DNA of 64,000 nucleotides from Pacificimonas sp036351775 (GTDB taxonomy: Bacteria; Pseudomonadota; Alphaproteobacteria; Sphingomonadales; Sphingomonadaceae), in the NCBI GenBank assembly GCA_036351775.1, contig JAZBPX010000061.1, forward strand, positions 132,595 to 196,594. The letters are read 5' to 3'. Each line of letters starts with the position of its first letter. The first letter of the stretch is position 1. Made by a program: the position numbers and the translations under genes. The notes below the pieces were generated by a model. That model ran no database searches and was not told the origin of the DNA. It worked only from the letters and a program-made list of their open reading frames with translations. Below, piece by piece: positions 9,796 through 18,747 of the stretch.

Positions 9796-10467
9796 TCAGT
9801 TGCGCACAAGGACCGGGTAGGGGTCGACCGGTTCGGCCTGCCACCAGTTCTTTTCCGGGCCGAGGCGCTCGATGGCGAAGTGGAGGTGGGGGGTGCCGGG
9901 GTCGGCATTGCCGCTGGTGCCGACATAGCCGATCACGTCGCCCTGCTGGACGGCGTCGCCCTCGCTGAGGCCCTCAGCCCGCGCATCGAGATGGGCGTAA
10001 TAGTAGACAAAGGTCTCGGTCGGATCGAACTGGTAAATGGTGATGCCGCCGCGTTCGGAATCGAAGAATTTTTCGAGGACGCCGTCCTCGACCGCCAGGA
10101 CCGGCGTGCCCGTTGGCGCGGGAAGGTCGATGGCGCGGTGGGCGCGGCCGCCACGGTCCTCGTCAAACTGCGGCGTCAGGTCGTCAGGGTCGTAGCCCTC
10201 GACCGGCAGGATCAGGCGCTTTTCGGACAGGATGGAGGTGGCCTCGTCCATCGGCGGCGGGACCATCTCCTCCGGCAGCGGGACGGCGATCTCGCGCGGC
10301 GGCAGGCGCGGCGCAGGCGCTGGGTCGACGAGCGGCGACTGTTCCTCCAGGGCCACCTCGCTCGCGGCGACATCGTCCGGCTGCCGCTCATAGAGGTACA
10401 GCCAGCCGAGGCTGGTCAGAATCGCCGTCACGAGGGCGGTCGCAAGGATGGTGCCGAGAGTTCGCAT
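9796..10467 (-). CDS. Membrane-anchored M23 (LytM) metallopeptidase
   Basis: 223 residues from the ATG at 10467. An N-terminal hydrophobic helix (LGTILATALVTAILTSLGWLYLY) acts as signal anchor, followed by a Pro-rich linker (~residues 35-75) and a C-terminal LytM domain. The zinc-binding set is present: HRAIDLPAP gives His...Asp and TPHLHFAIE gives the HxH pair. Unlike the EnvC-like protein at the left edge, this looks catalytically competent and should cleave peptidoglycan cross-bridges. It diverges from the radical SAM gene and is not part of an operon. Confidence 0.88.
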   Translation of the reverse strand: MRTLGTILATALVTAILTSLGWLYLYERQPDDVAASEVALEEQSPLVDPAPAPRLPPREIAVPLPEEMVPPPMDEATSILSEKRLILPVEGYDPDDLTPQFDEDRGGRAHRAIDLPAPTGTPVLAVEDGVLEKFFDSERGGITIYQFDPTETFVYYYAHLDARAEGLSEGDAVQQGDVIGYVGTSGNADPGTPHLHFAIERLGPEKNWWQAEPVDPYPVLVRN

Positions 10468-10612
10468 AAGGATACTCTGTGCTGCCCGGTGCATTGGCGC
10501 AATAGACAGCCCTGTTCGGGCGAGCGCCCTTCCGCCCCGCCGCCCCAGCAGCTAGTGTCGGTTTGGTCACGGTGCGTAACCGGATCGGCCGCCCCTGCGA
10601 AGTGGTACAATC

Positions 10613-11536
10613 ATGGATGCGCCTGCCCCCTTTACCAATCCGCATGTCACGGCTGGCGGCGAGCCGCGCGCGTCGGTCGATTTCCGCGGGCTGGAGACGC
10701 TGTGGCTGAACACGGGCACGCTGTGCAACCTCGCCTGCGCGCACTGTTATATCGAGAGTTCGCCGACGAACGACCGGCTGGCCTATCTGACGCGCGCGGA
10801 CGTGACCGGGGCGCTGGCGCAGGCAAAGGCGAGCGGGCAGCCGCTGAGGGCCATCGGGATTACCGGCGGCGAGCCGTTCATGAACCCGGATATCGATGCG
10901 ATCATGGCGGACTGTTTGACGGCGGGGCTGGAGCTCTTGATCCTCACTAATGCAATGACGCCGATGCGGCATCACCGGGACGCGCTGCTGGACCTGAACG
11001 CGCGCTATCCCGGAGCGCTGACCCTGCGTGTCAGCCTCGATCACTTTGAGAGGGCGAAGCATGAGGAGGAGCGCGGACCGCGCAGTTTCGACCCCGCCAT
11101 TGACGGGCTGAGCTGGCTGTCGGCGAATGGGTTTCGGATCGCGGTGGCCGGGCGAACGATGTGGGGCGATGACGAGGCGGAGATGCGCGCGGGTTACAGG
11201 GCGCTGTTCGCGCGCGCGGGCATTGCCATCGATGCGGACGATCCCGAGGCGCTGGTGCTGTTCCCGGAGATGGACGAGAGCGGTGCCACGCCGGAGATCA
11301 CGACGGCCTGCTGGCAGATCCTCGACAAGGACCCGGCGAGCCTGATGTGCGCCAGCGAACGGATGCTGGTGCGGCGGCGGGGCGCAAAACGGGCGACCTA
11401 CACGGCGTGCACGCTGCTGCCCTATGACCCTGAGTTCAATTACGGGCCGGAGATTGAGGGCGCATCGGAGCCCGTGACGCTGAACCACCCGCATTGTTCG
11501 CGTTTCTGCGTGCTGGGCGGCGGCAGCTGCGGCTGA
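10613..11536 (+). CDS. Radical SAM protein of unknown function with C-terminal cysteine cluster
   Basis: 307 residues. The N-terminal CxxxCxxC (Cys38, Cys42, Cys45, within TLCNLACAHCY) binds the radical-SAM 4Fe-4S cluster, and ITGGEPFMNPD is the usual GGEP loop. The C-terminal part carries further cysteines (TACW, MCAS, TACTLLPYD) and ends in CSRFCVLGGGSCG (Cys295, 299, 306), which suggests an auxiliary iron-sulfur site as in SPASM-like proteins. No substrate peptide, maturase partner or biosynthetic operon surrounds it, so the reaction is unknown. Its stop is 5 bases from the convergent hypothetical gene. Confidence 0.85.
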   Translation: MDAPAPFTNPHVTAGGEPRASVDFRGLETLWLNTGTLCNLACAHCYIESSPTNDRLAYLTRADVTGALAQAKASGQPLRAIGITGGEPFMNPDIDAIMADCLTAGLELLILTNAMTPMRHHRDALLDLNARYPGALTLRVSLDHFERAKHEEERGPRSFDPAIDGLSWLSANGFRIAVAGRTMWGDDEAEMRAGYRALFARAGIAIDADDPEALVLFPEMDESGATPEITTACWQILDKDPASLMCASERMLVRRRGAKRATYTACTLLPYDPEFNYGPEIEGASEPVTLNHPHCSRFCVLGGGSCG

Positions 11537-11541
11537 CAGCG

Positions 11542-12852
11542 TCAGCGCAGCAGCGGCGCGTAGATCGGCAGGGCGTCAAGCGCGCGGTCGATGCGCTCCA
11601 CAGCGGCTTCATATTGCGCCGAATCGAGGGCGCCGAAGCGGCGTTCGAACTCGGCCTCGCTCAGCCCCTCTTCCAGGCCGAGCGCCCTTGCCGGGAACAG
11701 GTCACCGGGCCGGGCGCGCGACAACCTTGCCTGCGTTTCTGCCGTCAGGTTGGGGTCGGCGAGTAGCTGGCCGAGGCGGAGGCCGGCCCGGTCGGCCGCG
11801 AGATCGACGAAGGAAAAGCCGCTGCCGCCCGGAAGCGCGTCGCTGAGCTCCTTCATCTCGCCCAGCGCATCGCCGAGATCGGAATCGCGATTGGCGGAGA
11901 AAACCGCGCTGATGAGGAAATGCAGCGCCAGATCGCGGCGTCCGGCGACGGTCACGATGAACGGCTCCGGCAGGCAAAGCGGCGTGCGGCCCGCGCTGGC
12001 ATCGAGGAAACGCAGAAAGGTCGGATCGTAAGAGGCCATCAGCATGGCGACCAGTCGGCCCGAGGATGCGCCGGGCGTCACGGTTTCGCTGCTGTCTGGA
12101 AAGGCCGCGCGGAACAGGCCCGCCATGGTGGCCGGGCGGCGGAACGAATCCTCAAAGCGCGTAAGCCGAAGGTATGACGCGCGGGCCGCATCGACGGCAT
12201 CCTCCGGATAGCGGCCGATCAGGGCCTGCACCTGGCGGATCAGGGTGACCGGCATGTCGATGCGCGCGGTAACGAAATCGCCGCCGACCCTCAGCCCGGG
12301 AATGACCGTGTCGAGCGTGGGGGCGGGACCGGGCTGGTCGCCCCAGACGAACCGGATGGCAAGGTCGGCGAACGCTTCTGTCAGGCCGGGCGATAGCTGC
12401 ACCGTGCCGAGCTTCGCGGCTATTCGGCCCGGCTGTGTAAAGCTGTTGCCCTGACCGGAAAGGGTCGCGTTCAGCCAGGTGCGCTCCGCGATTTGGATGG
12501 CGGCGCGGGCGGTGGCGGTATGCGGAACCTGGTGGCGGCCATCCCTGACGCTGCCCTTCTCCGCCGGACCGGCCTCGATGCGGCCATCGACCGTCAGGCT
12601 AGGGTTGCTGAAACTGATGACGCGGGCAACGCCCGGCAGTTCCTCCGCACGGATGCCGATATAGCCCGCGCCGTTGTTGCGCATGGCCGCGAAGGCAAGG
12701 CGCGCGACCGTGCGCCCGGTGCCGACATCGCGGGCACTGGGCACGCCGGGATCCTCCACCTGCGGCGCGCCGGAAACCAGCGCGGCACCGAGAAAGGTCG
12801 TTCCGGCGACGATGATGAGGAACAGGCGCGCGGCCCAGCGAAGTGCGGTCAC
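11542..12852 (-). CDS. Uncharacterised exported or membrane-anchored protein
   Basis: 436 residues, no family recognised. It begins with a signal-anchor helix (ALRWAARLFLIIVAGTTFLGAALVSG). The rest is soluble, probably periplasmic, with alternating strand-rich (residues ~80-200) and helix-rich (~210-430) parts, and one cysteine in the mature region. Codon use is as in neighbouring genes, and the reading frame is intact, so it is a real gene. It lies upstream of nothing obvious on its strand; folP ends 51 bases before its start. Function cannot be inferred. Confidence 0.75.
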   Translation of the reverse strand: MTALRWAARLFLIIVAGTTFLGAALVSGAPQVEDPGVPSARDVGTGRTVARLAFAAMRNNGAGYIGIRAEELPGVARVISFSNPSLTVDGRIEAGPAEKGSVRDGRHQVPHTATARAAIQIAERTWLNATLSGQGNSFTQPGRIAAKLGTVQLSPGLTEAFADLAIRFVWGDQPGPAPTLDTVIPGLRVGGDFVTARIDMPVTLIRQVQALIGRYPEDAVDAARASYLRLTRFEDSFRRPATMAGLFRAAFPDSSETVTPGASSGRLVAMLMASYDPTFLRFLDASAGRTPLCLPEPFIVTVAGRRDLALHFLISAVFSANRDSDLGDALGEMKELSDALPGGSGFSFVDLAADRAGLRLGQLLADPNLTAETQARLSRARPGDLFPARALGLEEGLSEAEFERRFGALDSAQYEAAVERIDRALDALPIYAPLLR

Positions 12853-12903
12853 CCGGCCCTTGCTAGGGCGTGCCCACCGAAACGAGAAGCCCGAAAGCCC
12901 GCG

Positions 12904-13968
12904 CTAAACCGGGCTAAGCGCCGCATCGCGAAGGCCGCGCCAGACATGAACGGCCTGCACGCTCTCGGGGACGTCGTGGACGCGGAACAGCTGGACGCCC
13001 TGCGCGAGACCAGTGTGGAGCGCGGTTAGCGACCCGGCGAGGCGCCGGTCGGCGGCCGCCTCGTTCGACAGCGCGCCGATGAAGCGCTTGCGGCTGGCGC
13101 CAAGGAGGAGCGGAACGCCGAGGCCGTGGAACAGCGACAGGCCGTTCAAAAGCTGGAGGTTGTGTCGGACGCTCTTGCCGAAACCGATGCCGGGGTCGGC
13201 GATGATGCGCTGGCGGTCGATGCCTGAGGCGACAGCGGCCTCGATGCGGCCTGACAGCCAGTCGTAGATGTCGAGAAGGACGTCGTCGTAGCGCGGCGCG
13301 TCCTGCATCGTCTGCGGATCGCCCTGTGCGTGCATGAGGATGACCGGCGCGCCGGATTCAGCGACCGCGGCGCTGCTGCCATCGTCGAAGGTTAGCGCGC
13401 TCACATCGTTGACGATATGCGCCCCGGCGGCGAGCGCGGCGCGCATGACCGCGCTTTTGCGCGTGTCGGCGGAGAGGAGGAGGCCGCGCGATTTCAGCGC
13501 CTTGAAGACGGGGACGACCCGTTCGATCTCGTCACCCTCCCAGACCGTGGCCGCGCCAGGACGAGTCGATTCGCCGCCGATGTCGATGATCGCCGCGCCC
13601 GCTGCGCTCATGTCGTAGGCGGCTTCGGCGGCAATGGCCGGATCGGTGTGCGTGCCGCCGTCGGAAAAGCTGTCTGGTGTGATGTTAAGGATGCCCATGA
13701 TGGCGGGCTGGTCGAAGCGGAGGGTGCGCTCGCCGAGTGTCAGGGCCGGGCGCGGCTCGGTGACTCGCTGCCACTGGGCGGCGGTGTCCGGACTCGCAGC
13801 CAGAACGTCGTCGATGGCGCTGACCGGCACGAGGCGCGCGGGTTCGTCGCGGGACAAGATTTCGACCATCCCGAACCAGCACAGGCCGCCGGCGAGGCGG
13901 GCGACCTGACCGTCGAAGCCGAAGGGCGCGTCGACGAAGCCGGTGGGGCGGAGATAGTGGGTCTGCAT
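12904..13968 (-). CDS. folP: Dihydropteroate synthase (FolP)
   Basis: 354 residues. Condenses pteridine pyrophosphate with p-aminobenzoate in folate synthesis. The TIM-barrel motifs appear in order: GILNITPDSFSDGG, IIDIGGESTRPGA, SADTRKSAVM, HIVNDVSAL, ILMHAQGDP, IIADPGIGFGKS and LLGASRKRFIG. An extra N-terminal stretch of about 85 residues precedes the barrel; it is in frame, has normal codon use and begins at the ATG at 13968, so I keep it, but its function is unknown. It follows ccrM with a 12-base gap. Confidence 0.95.
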   Translation of the reverse strand: MQTHYLRPTGFVDAPFGFDGQVARLAGGLCWFGMVEILSRDEPARLVPVSAIDDVLAASPDTAAQWQRVTEPRPALTLGERTLRFDQPAIMGILNITPDSFSDGGTHTDPAIAAEAAYDMSAAGAAIIDIGGESTRPGAATVWEGDEIERVVPVFKALKSRGLLLSADTRKSAVMRAALAAGAHIVNDVSALTFDDGSSAAVAESGAPVILMHAQGDPQTMQDAPRYDDVLLDIYDWLSGRIEAAVASGIDRQRIIADPGIGFGKSVRHNLQLLNGLSLFHGLGVPLLLGASRKRFIGALSNEAAADRRLAGSLTALHTGLAQGVQLFRVHDVPESVQAVHVWRGLRDAALSPV

Positions 13969-13980
13969 CGGCGGGGCGGA

Positions 13981-15066
13981 TCAGTGCGCAGCCTGCCGGT
14001 CGCGGTAAAGCTGGCGGAGGGTATCGAGCGGCTGAAGCGCGCCGCCCTCCTCATGATGCCAGAAGGTCCAGCCGTTACAGCTGGGGGCGTTCTGGACGGC
14101 GGCGCCGATCTTGTGGATCGAGCCCGCCTCCTTGCCGTGAAGGATCGTGCCGTCAGCGCGGACGCGGGCCATGAAACGGCGGCGGGCGTCGTAGAGCGAG
14201 GTGCCGGGCTGGAGAAGGCCGGTTTCGAGAAGCGCGCCGAAGGGGACGCGCGGTTCGGCGCGGCGGCCGCGGCTGATCTCGAGCGCGTCGACCTCGACCT
14301 GGGCGGCGCGGGCGATGCGCTGTTCCGCGACCTCGATGTAAACCGGTTCGCGTTCGATGCCGATGAAGGCGCGGTTGAGGCGCTTCGCGACCGCGCCGGT
14401 CGTGCCGGACCCGAGGAACGGGTCAAGGACGGTGTCGCCGGGTTCAGAGCAGGCGAGGAGAACGCGGTATAGCAGCTCCTCCGGCTTCTGCGTCGGGTGC
14501 GCCTTCTTGCCGTTCCGCTTCTCGCGCTCGCCGCCAGTGCAGAGCGGGATCGACCAGTCGGAGCGCATCTGAAGCTCGTCGTTCAGCGCCTTCATGGCGT
14601 GGTAGTTGAAACGGTATTTCGCCTTCTCCGACTTCGCGCACCAGATGAGCGTTTCGTGAGCGTTGGTGAAGCGCGTGCCCTTGAAGTTTGGCATGGGGTT
14701 CGTCTTGCGCCAGATGACGTCGTTGAGGATCCAGTAGCCGAGGTCCTGAAGCGCGGTCCCGACGCGAAAAATGTTGTGATAACTGCCGATGACCCACAGG
14801 CTGCCATCGTCTTTCAAGACCCGGCGCGCCTCGGTCAGCCAGGCGTGTGTGAAGCGGTCATAGACGGCGAAGCTGTCGAACTGGTCCCAGGCGTCGTCGA
14901 CGGCGTCGACCGTGGAGCCCTCGGGCCGGAGCAGGTCGCCGTTCAGCTGGAGGTTGTAGGGCGGGTCGGCGAAAATCAGGTCGACCGACTTTTCCGGCAG
15001 CTTTGCCATTTCCGCCACACATTCGCCCTGGATCACCGTAATCGGTGCCGGTTTTGCCGCTGCCAT
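13981..15066 (-). CDS. ccrM: Cell-cycle DNA adenine-N6 methyltransferase CcrM (GANTC)
   Basis: 361 residues, beta-class N6-adenine methyltransferase. Catalytic DPPY is at residues 34-37 and the SAM-binding DPFLGSGTT at 215-223, the order expected for this class. The C-terminal ~90 residues (VPFGALLETGLL to APSCNGWTFWHHE) match the extra DNA-binding domain of CcrM, which recognises GANTC. In alphaproteobacteria CcrM methylates new DNA late in the cell cycle. ATG 15066 is chosen: GGGGA lies just upstream, and the longer TTG start would consume it. The upstream spacer holds five GANTC sites. No partner restriction enzyme is present, as expected for an orphan enzyme. Confidence 0.95.
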   Translation of the reverse strand: MAAAKPAPITVIQGECVAEMAKLPEKSVDLIFADPPYNLQLNGDLLRPEGSTVDAVDDAWDQFDSFAVYDRFTHAWLTEARRVLKDDGSLWVIGSYHNIFRVGTALQDLGYWILNDVIWRKTNPMPNFKGTRFTNAHETLIWCAKSEKAKYRFNYHAMKALNDELQMRSDWSIPLCTGGEREKRNGKKAHPTQKPEELLYRVLLACSEPGDTVLDPFLGSGTTGAVAKRLNRAFIGIEREPVYIEVAEQRIARAAQVEVDALEISRGRRAEPRVPFGALLETGLLQPGTSLYDARRRFMARVRADGTILHGKEAGSIHKIGAAVQNAPSCNGWTFWHHEEGGALQPLDTLRQLYRDRQAAH

Positions 15067-15111
15067 GATCGTCCCCAATCCTGTAAGTGCAGACGAGGGT
15101 GCAGAGCGGCG

Positions 15112-15252
15112 GAATCGGGGTCAAGGAATATAGTGTTAAGAGTCATATTGTTGCGATGATTCGCTAAGTTTCAGTTCGAAGTCACGCACCATTTGTGGAG
15201 TCCCCGGCACGCCGCGAAACGCTAGGTCTTGTGTGTGTGGCGCAAAAGACTC
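15112..15252 (-). promoter_or_regulatory. Cluster of five GANTC methylation sites upstream of ccrM
   Basis: GAATC at 15112-15116, GAGTC at 15140-15144, GATTC at 15158-15162, GAGTC at 15198-15202 and GACTC at 15248-15252. At the base composition of this DNA, fewer than one site is expected in 141 bases. All five lie in the rnhB-ccrM spacer, 46-186 bases before the ccrM start. In Caulobacter, GANTC methylation represses ccrM transcription through its promoter; this layout suggests the same feedback. The promoter itself is not identified. Confidence 0.7.
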
Positions 15253-15263
15253 ACCAGCGGTGG

Positions 15264-15863
15264 TTAGAGCGCCAGCGCGGCCTGACGGCAGGGCGCGAAG
15301 CTCATCCGGTGCTGCGGGCTGGGGCCAAGACGTTCGAGCGCGCGCTTGTGGTCCGGCGTGGGATAGCCCTTGTTCTTCGCCCAGCCATAGCCGGGGTGCG
15401 CCGCGTCGAGGTCGGCCATCATCCGGTCGCGCGTGACCTTGGCAATGACAGACGCCGCAGCGATGGAGGCGGAGAGCCCATCGCCGCCGATCAGGCAGGC
15501 CGATGGCCGGTTCCATTTCGGCAGGCGATTGCCATCGACCAGGCAGAAAGCGGGCGGCGACAGCAGCGCCTCGACCGCCCGCGCCATGGCCAGCATTCGT
15601 GCCCAGAGAATGTTGATCTCGTCGATTTCCGCGGGCTGGACAATGCCGATGCCGATCGCCGCGCAGTCGTGAAGGGCATTGAAGAGGGTCTCGCGGCGAG
15701 TGAGCGAGAGCTTCTTTGAATCGTCGAGGCCGCTCGGCGCGGTCGCTGGGTCGAGGATCACTGCCGCCGCGACGACCGGCCCTGCGAGCGGCCCTGCCCC
15801 GGCCTCATCCACTCCGGCGAGCGGCATCGGACGACCCTGTTCCAGCTTGAAATCGGCAGCCAT
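15264..15863 (-). CDS. rnhB: Ribonuclease HII
   Basis: 199 residues. Removes ribonucleotides from DNA and RNA from RNA/DNA hybrids. The DE pair (Asp19-Glu20 in AGVDEAG), DDSKKLS, CLVDGNRLP, GGDGLSASIAAASVIAKVTRD and HPGYGWAKNKGYPT are all family motifs. The conserved Gly-Arg-Gly after the DE pair reads Gly-Ala-Gly (residues 22-24), an unusual change at a residue that contacts the RNA-DNA junction. ATG 15863 is preceded by AGGAAAG. It is directly upstream of ccrM on the same strand, an order also seen in other alphaproteobacteria. Confidence 0.95.
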   Translation of the reverse strand: MAADFKLEQGRPMPLAGVDEAGAGPLAGPVVAAAVILDPATAPSGLDDSKKLSLTRRETLFNALHDCAAIGIGIVQPAEIDEINILWARMLAMARAVEALLSPPAFCLVDGNRLPKWNRPSACLIGGDGLSASIAAASVIAKVTRDRMMADLDAAHPGYGWAKNKGYPTPDHKRALERLGPSPQHRMSFAPCRQAALAL

Positions 15864-16051
15864 TGAGAAGACTTTCCTACAATAGGTCACAGTGGGTCAC
15901 ACTCATATCGCGCGCGAACTCGCCGCCCGGACCTTCGCGAGCGCTGACGGGTGACCCTTTGGCCCACTGCCTTCGCAGGGGCAGGCGTGGGTCGAAGTAT
16001 AGGCGTGCGGGGCGGGCCGGTAGCATGGTGCGGAGTGTCCGCGAACGGCTC

Positions 16052-16864
16052 CTATTCTTCAAGGTCCCGCGCGGCATGATGGCCGAGCGGGCCGCTGCCT
16101 GCGCCGAAGCCGGGTGCAGCCTTGATGGCGGCGCGGACGAAGGCGCGGGCGGTCTGGACAGCCTCGACCAGATCGAAGCCGCGTCCGAGTTCGGTGGCAA
16201 TGGCGCTGGCCAGGGTGCAGCCTGTGCCGTGCGTGTGGCGAGTCTCGATGCGGGCGGCGGTGAACTGATGCTCCGTGCCATCCCGCTCGATCAGGATGTC
16301 GGTGAGGGTATCACCAGCCCGATGGCCGCCTTTCGCGAGGACGGCACAGTCATACTCGGCGGCGAGGGTGCGGGCGGCTTTGGCGGCGGCTTCCAGATTG
16401 TCGATTGGCTTGCCTGCGAGGACGGCGAGTTCCTCAAGATTGGGCGTCAGCAGCGCGGCGCGGGGGAAGAGCAGCGTACGGAGCGCCGTGAGCGTGTCGT
16501 CGGTCACAAGGCGGGCACCGCTGGTGGCGACGAGTACAGGATCGACGACGAGAGGCGCTTCGGTGGACGCGAGGGCTTCGGCAATGGCGGCGACGTGATC
16601 CGGCGCGCCGATCATGCCGGTCTTGATCGCGTCCGCGCCGATGTCGGACAGGCAGGCATCGATCTGGGCCGTGACGCTTTCGGGCGGGAGGGAGTCGATG
16701 CGCGTGACGCCGCGCGTGTTCTGCGCGGTGACGGCGGTGATGGCGGTCATGGCATAGCCGCCGAGCATGGTGACGGTCTTGATGTCCGCCTGGATGCCTG
16801 CCCCGCCGGAGGAGTCCGACCCGGCGATGATGAGGACGCGGGGGGGTGTTGTGGAGGTGGCCAT
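16052..16864 (-). CDS. thiD: Hydroxymethylpyrimidine / phosphomethylpyrimidine kinase ThiD
   Basis: 270 residues of the ribokinase fold, phosphorylating HMP and HMP-phosphate in thiamine synthesis. Recognised from VLIIAGSDSSGGAGIQADIKT, KTGMIGAPD, VVDPVLVATSGARL, LTPNLEELAVL and the catalytic anion-hole RHTHGTGCTLASAIA. The start is the ATG at 16864; upstream in-frame codons run into a repeat element. No other thiamine gene and no TPP riboswitch was seen nearby. Confidence 0.94.
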   Translation of the reverse strand: MATSTTPPRVLIIAGSDSSGGAGIQADIKTVTMLGGYAMTAITAVTAQNTRGVTRIDSLPPESVTAQIDACLSDIGADAIKTGMIGAPDHVAAIAEALASTEAPLVVDPVLVATSGARLVTDDTLTALRTLLFPRAALLTPNLEELAVLAGKPIDNLEAAAKAARTLAAEYDCAVLAKGGHRAGDTLTDILIERDGTEHQFTAARIETRHTHGTGCTLASAIATELGRGFDLVEAVQTARAFVRAAIKAAPGFGAGSGPLGHHAARDLEE

Positions 16865-16875
16865 CTTCTGCCCGT

Positions 16876-16965
16876 CATAGTCATTCCAGCGGAAGCTGGA
16901 ATCTTTTCTGCGGGGGGGCGGACAGGACGGAAGCAAGACCCCAGCCTTCGCCGGGATGATTATGG
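16876..16965. repeat. Family B inverted-repeat element, diverged copy
   Basis: The left arm, CATAGTCATTCCAGCGGAAGCTGGAAT, and the right arm, CCAGCCTTCGCCGGGATGATTATG, match the ends of the 93-bp family B elements at 23931 and 29861, with a different G-rich middle. It starts 11 bases upstream of the thiD start codon, so it occupies the place where a promoter would be expected. Confidence 0.65.
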
Positions 16966-17004
16966 AGTGAGGAGCGGGTTTGGGAACACCGTTAGCGGGT
17001 GACC

Positions 17005-17079
17005 CTTCGACAGGCTCAGGGTGAGCGGAGGTTTGTTGCGCGCCAAATCCGAAGCCCGCTCATGCTGAGCCTGTCGAAG
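17005..17079. repeat. Inverted-repeat element, family A copy 2
   Basis: CTTCGACAGGCTCAG at 17005-17019 and its exact reverse complement at 17065-17079. The flanking GTGAGCGG / CCGCTCAT bases also pair. It is clearly the same unit as the copy at 9644-9724. It is one of several elements packed into the 407-base gene-free stretch between the glmM stop (17272) and the thiD start (16864). Confidence 0.85.
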
Positions 17080-17132
17080 CATCACTCACGGGCGTTGGCG
17101 CAGCAAACCGAGGCGGGCGATGGCGAAGCCGA

Positions 17133-17230
17133 GCCTGTCCCCGGAATGAGGCGCGGCTGGATCCCCGCGTTCGCGGGAATGACGGTGTGGAACGGTCGGG
17201 TCGCCTTCCACCCTAGCGGGAATGACGGTG
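17133..17230. repeat. Partial family B repeat fragments
   Basis: Two half-copies of family B ends: GGATCCCCGCGTTCGCGGGAATGACGGTG near 17160-17188 (quoted in part; arms CCCGCG / CGCGGG) and CTAGCGGGAATGACGGTG near 17213-17230. Together with family A copy 2 and the copy upstream of thiD, they fill the gene-free stretch 16865-17271, which otherwise shows no ORF or recognisable site. Confidence 0.55.
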
Positions 17231-17271
17231 GGGGTCGGCGCGGCGAGGGGGGCAGGCGGGCGCCCGCTTCG

Positions 17272-18606
<1,335 letters not shown>

Positions 18607-18747
18607 CGATTTGCCTGCCCGTCCCTGTCGCCAGAATAACCGCTGTCCCTTGCGGTCCAATAGTCTTGGCGTAAGGCAGGCGGCAAGCAGAAGTCGGGCG
18701 AAGGGCCGCCGAACAGGGCGGCCCGGTACGGGGATGGGGCCGAGGGC

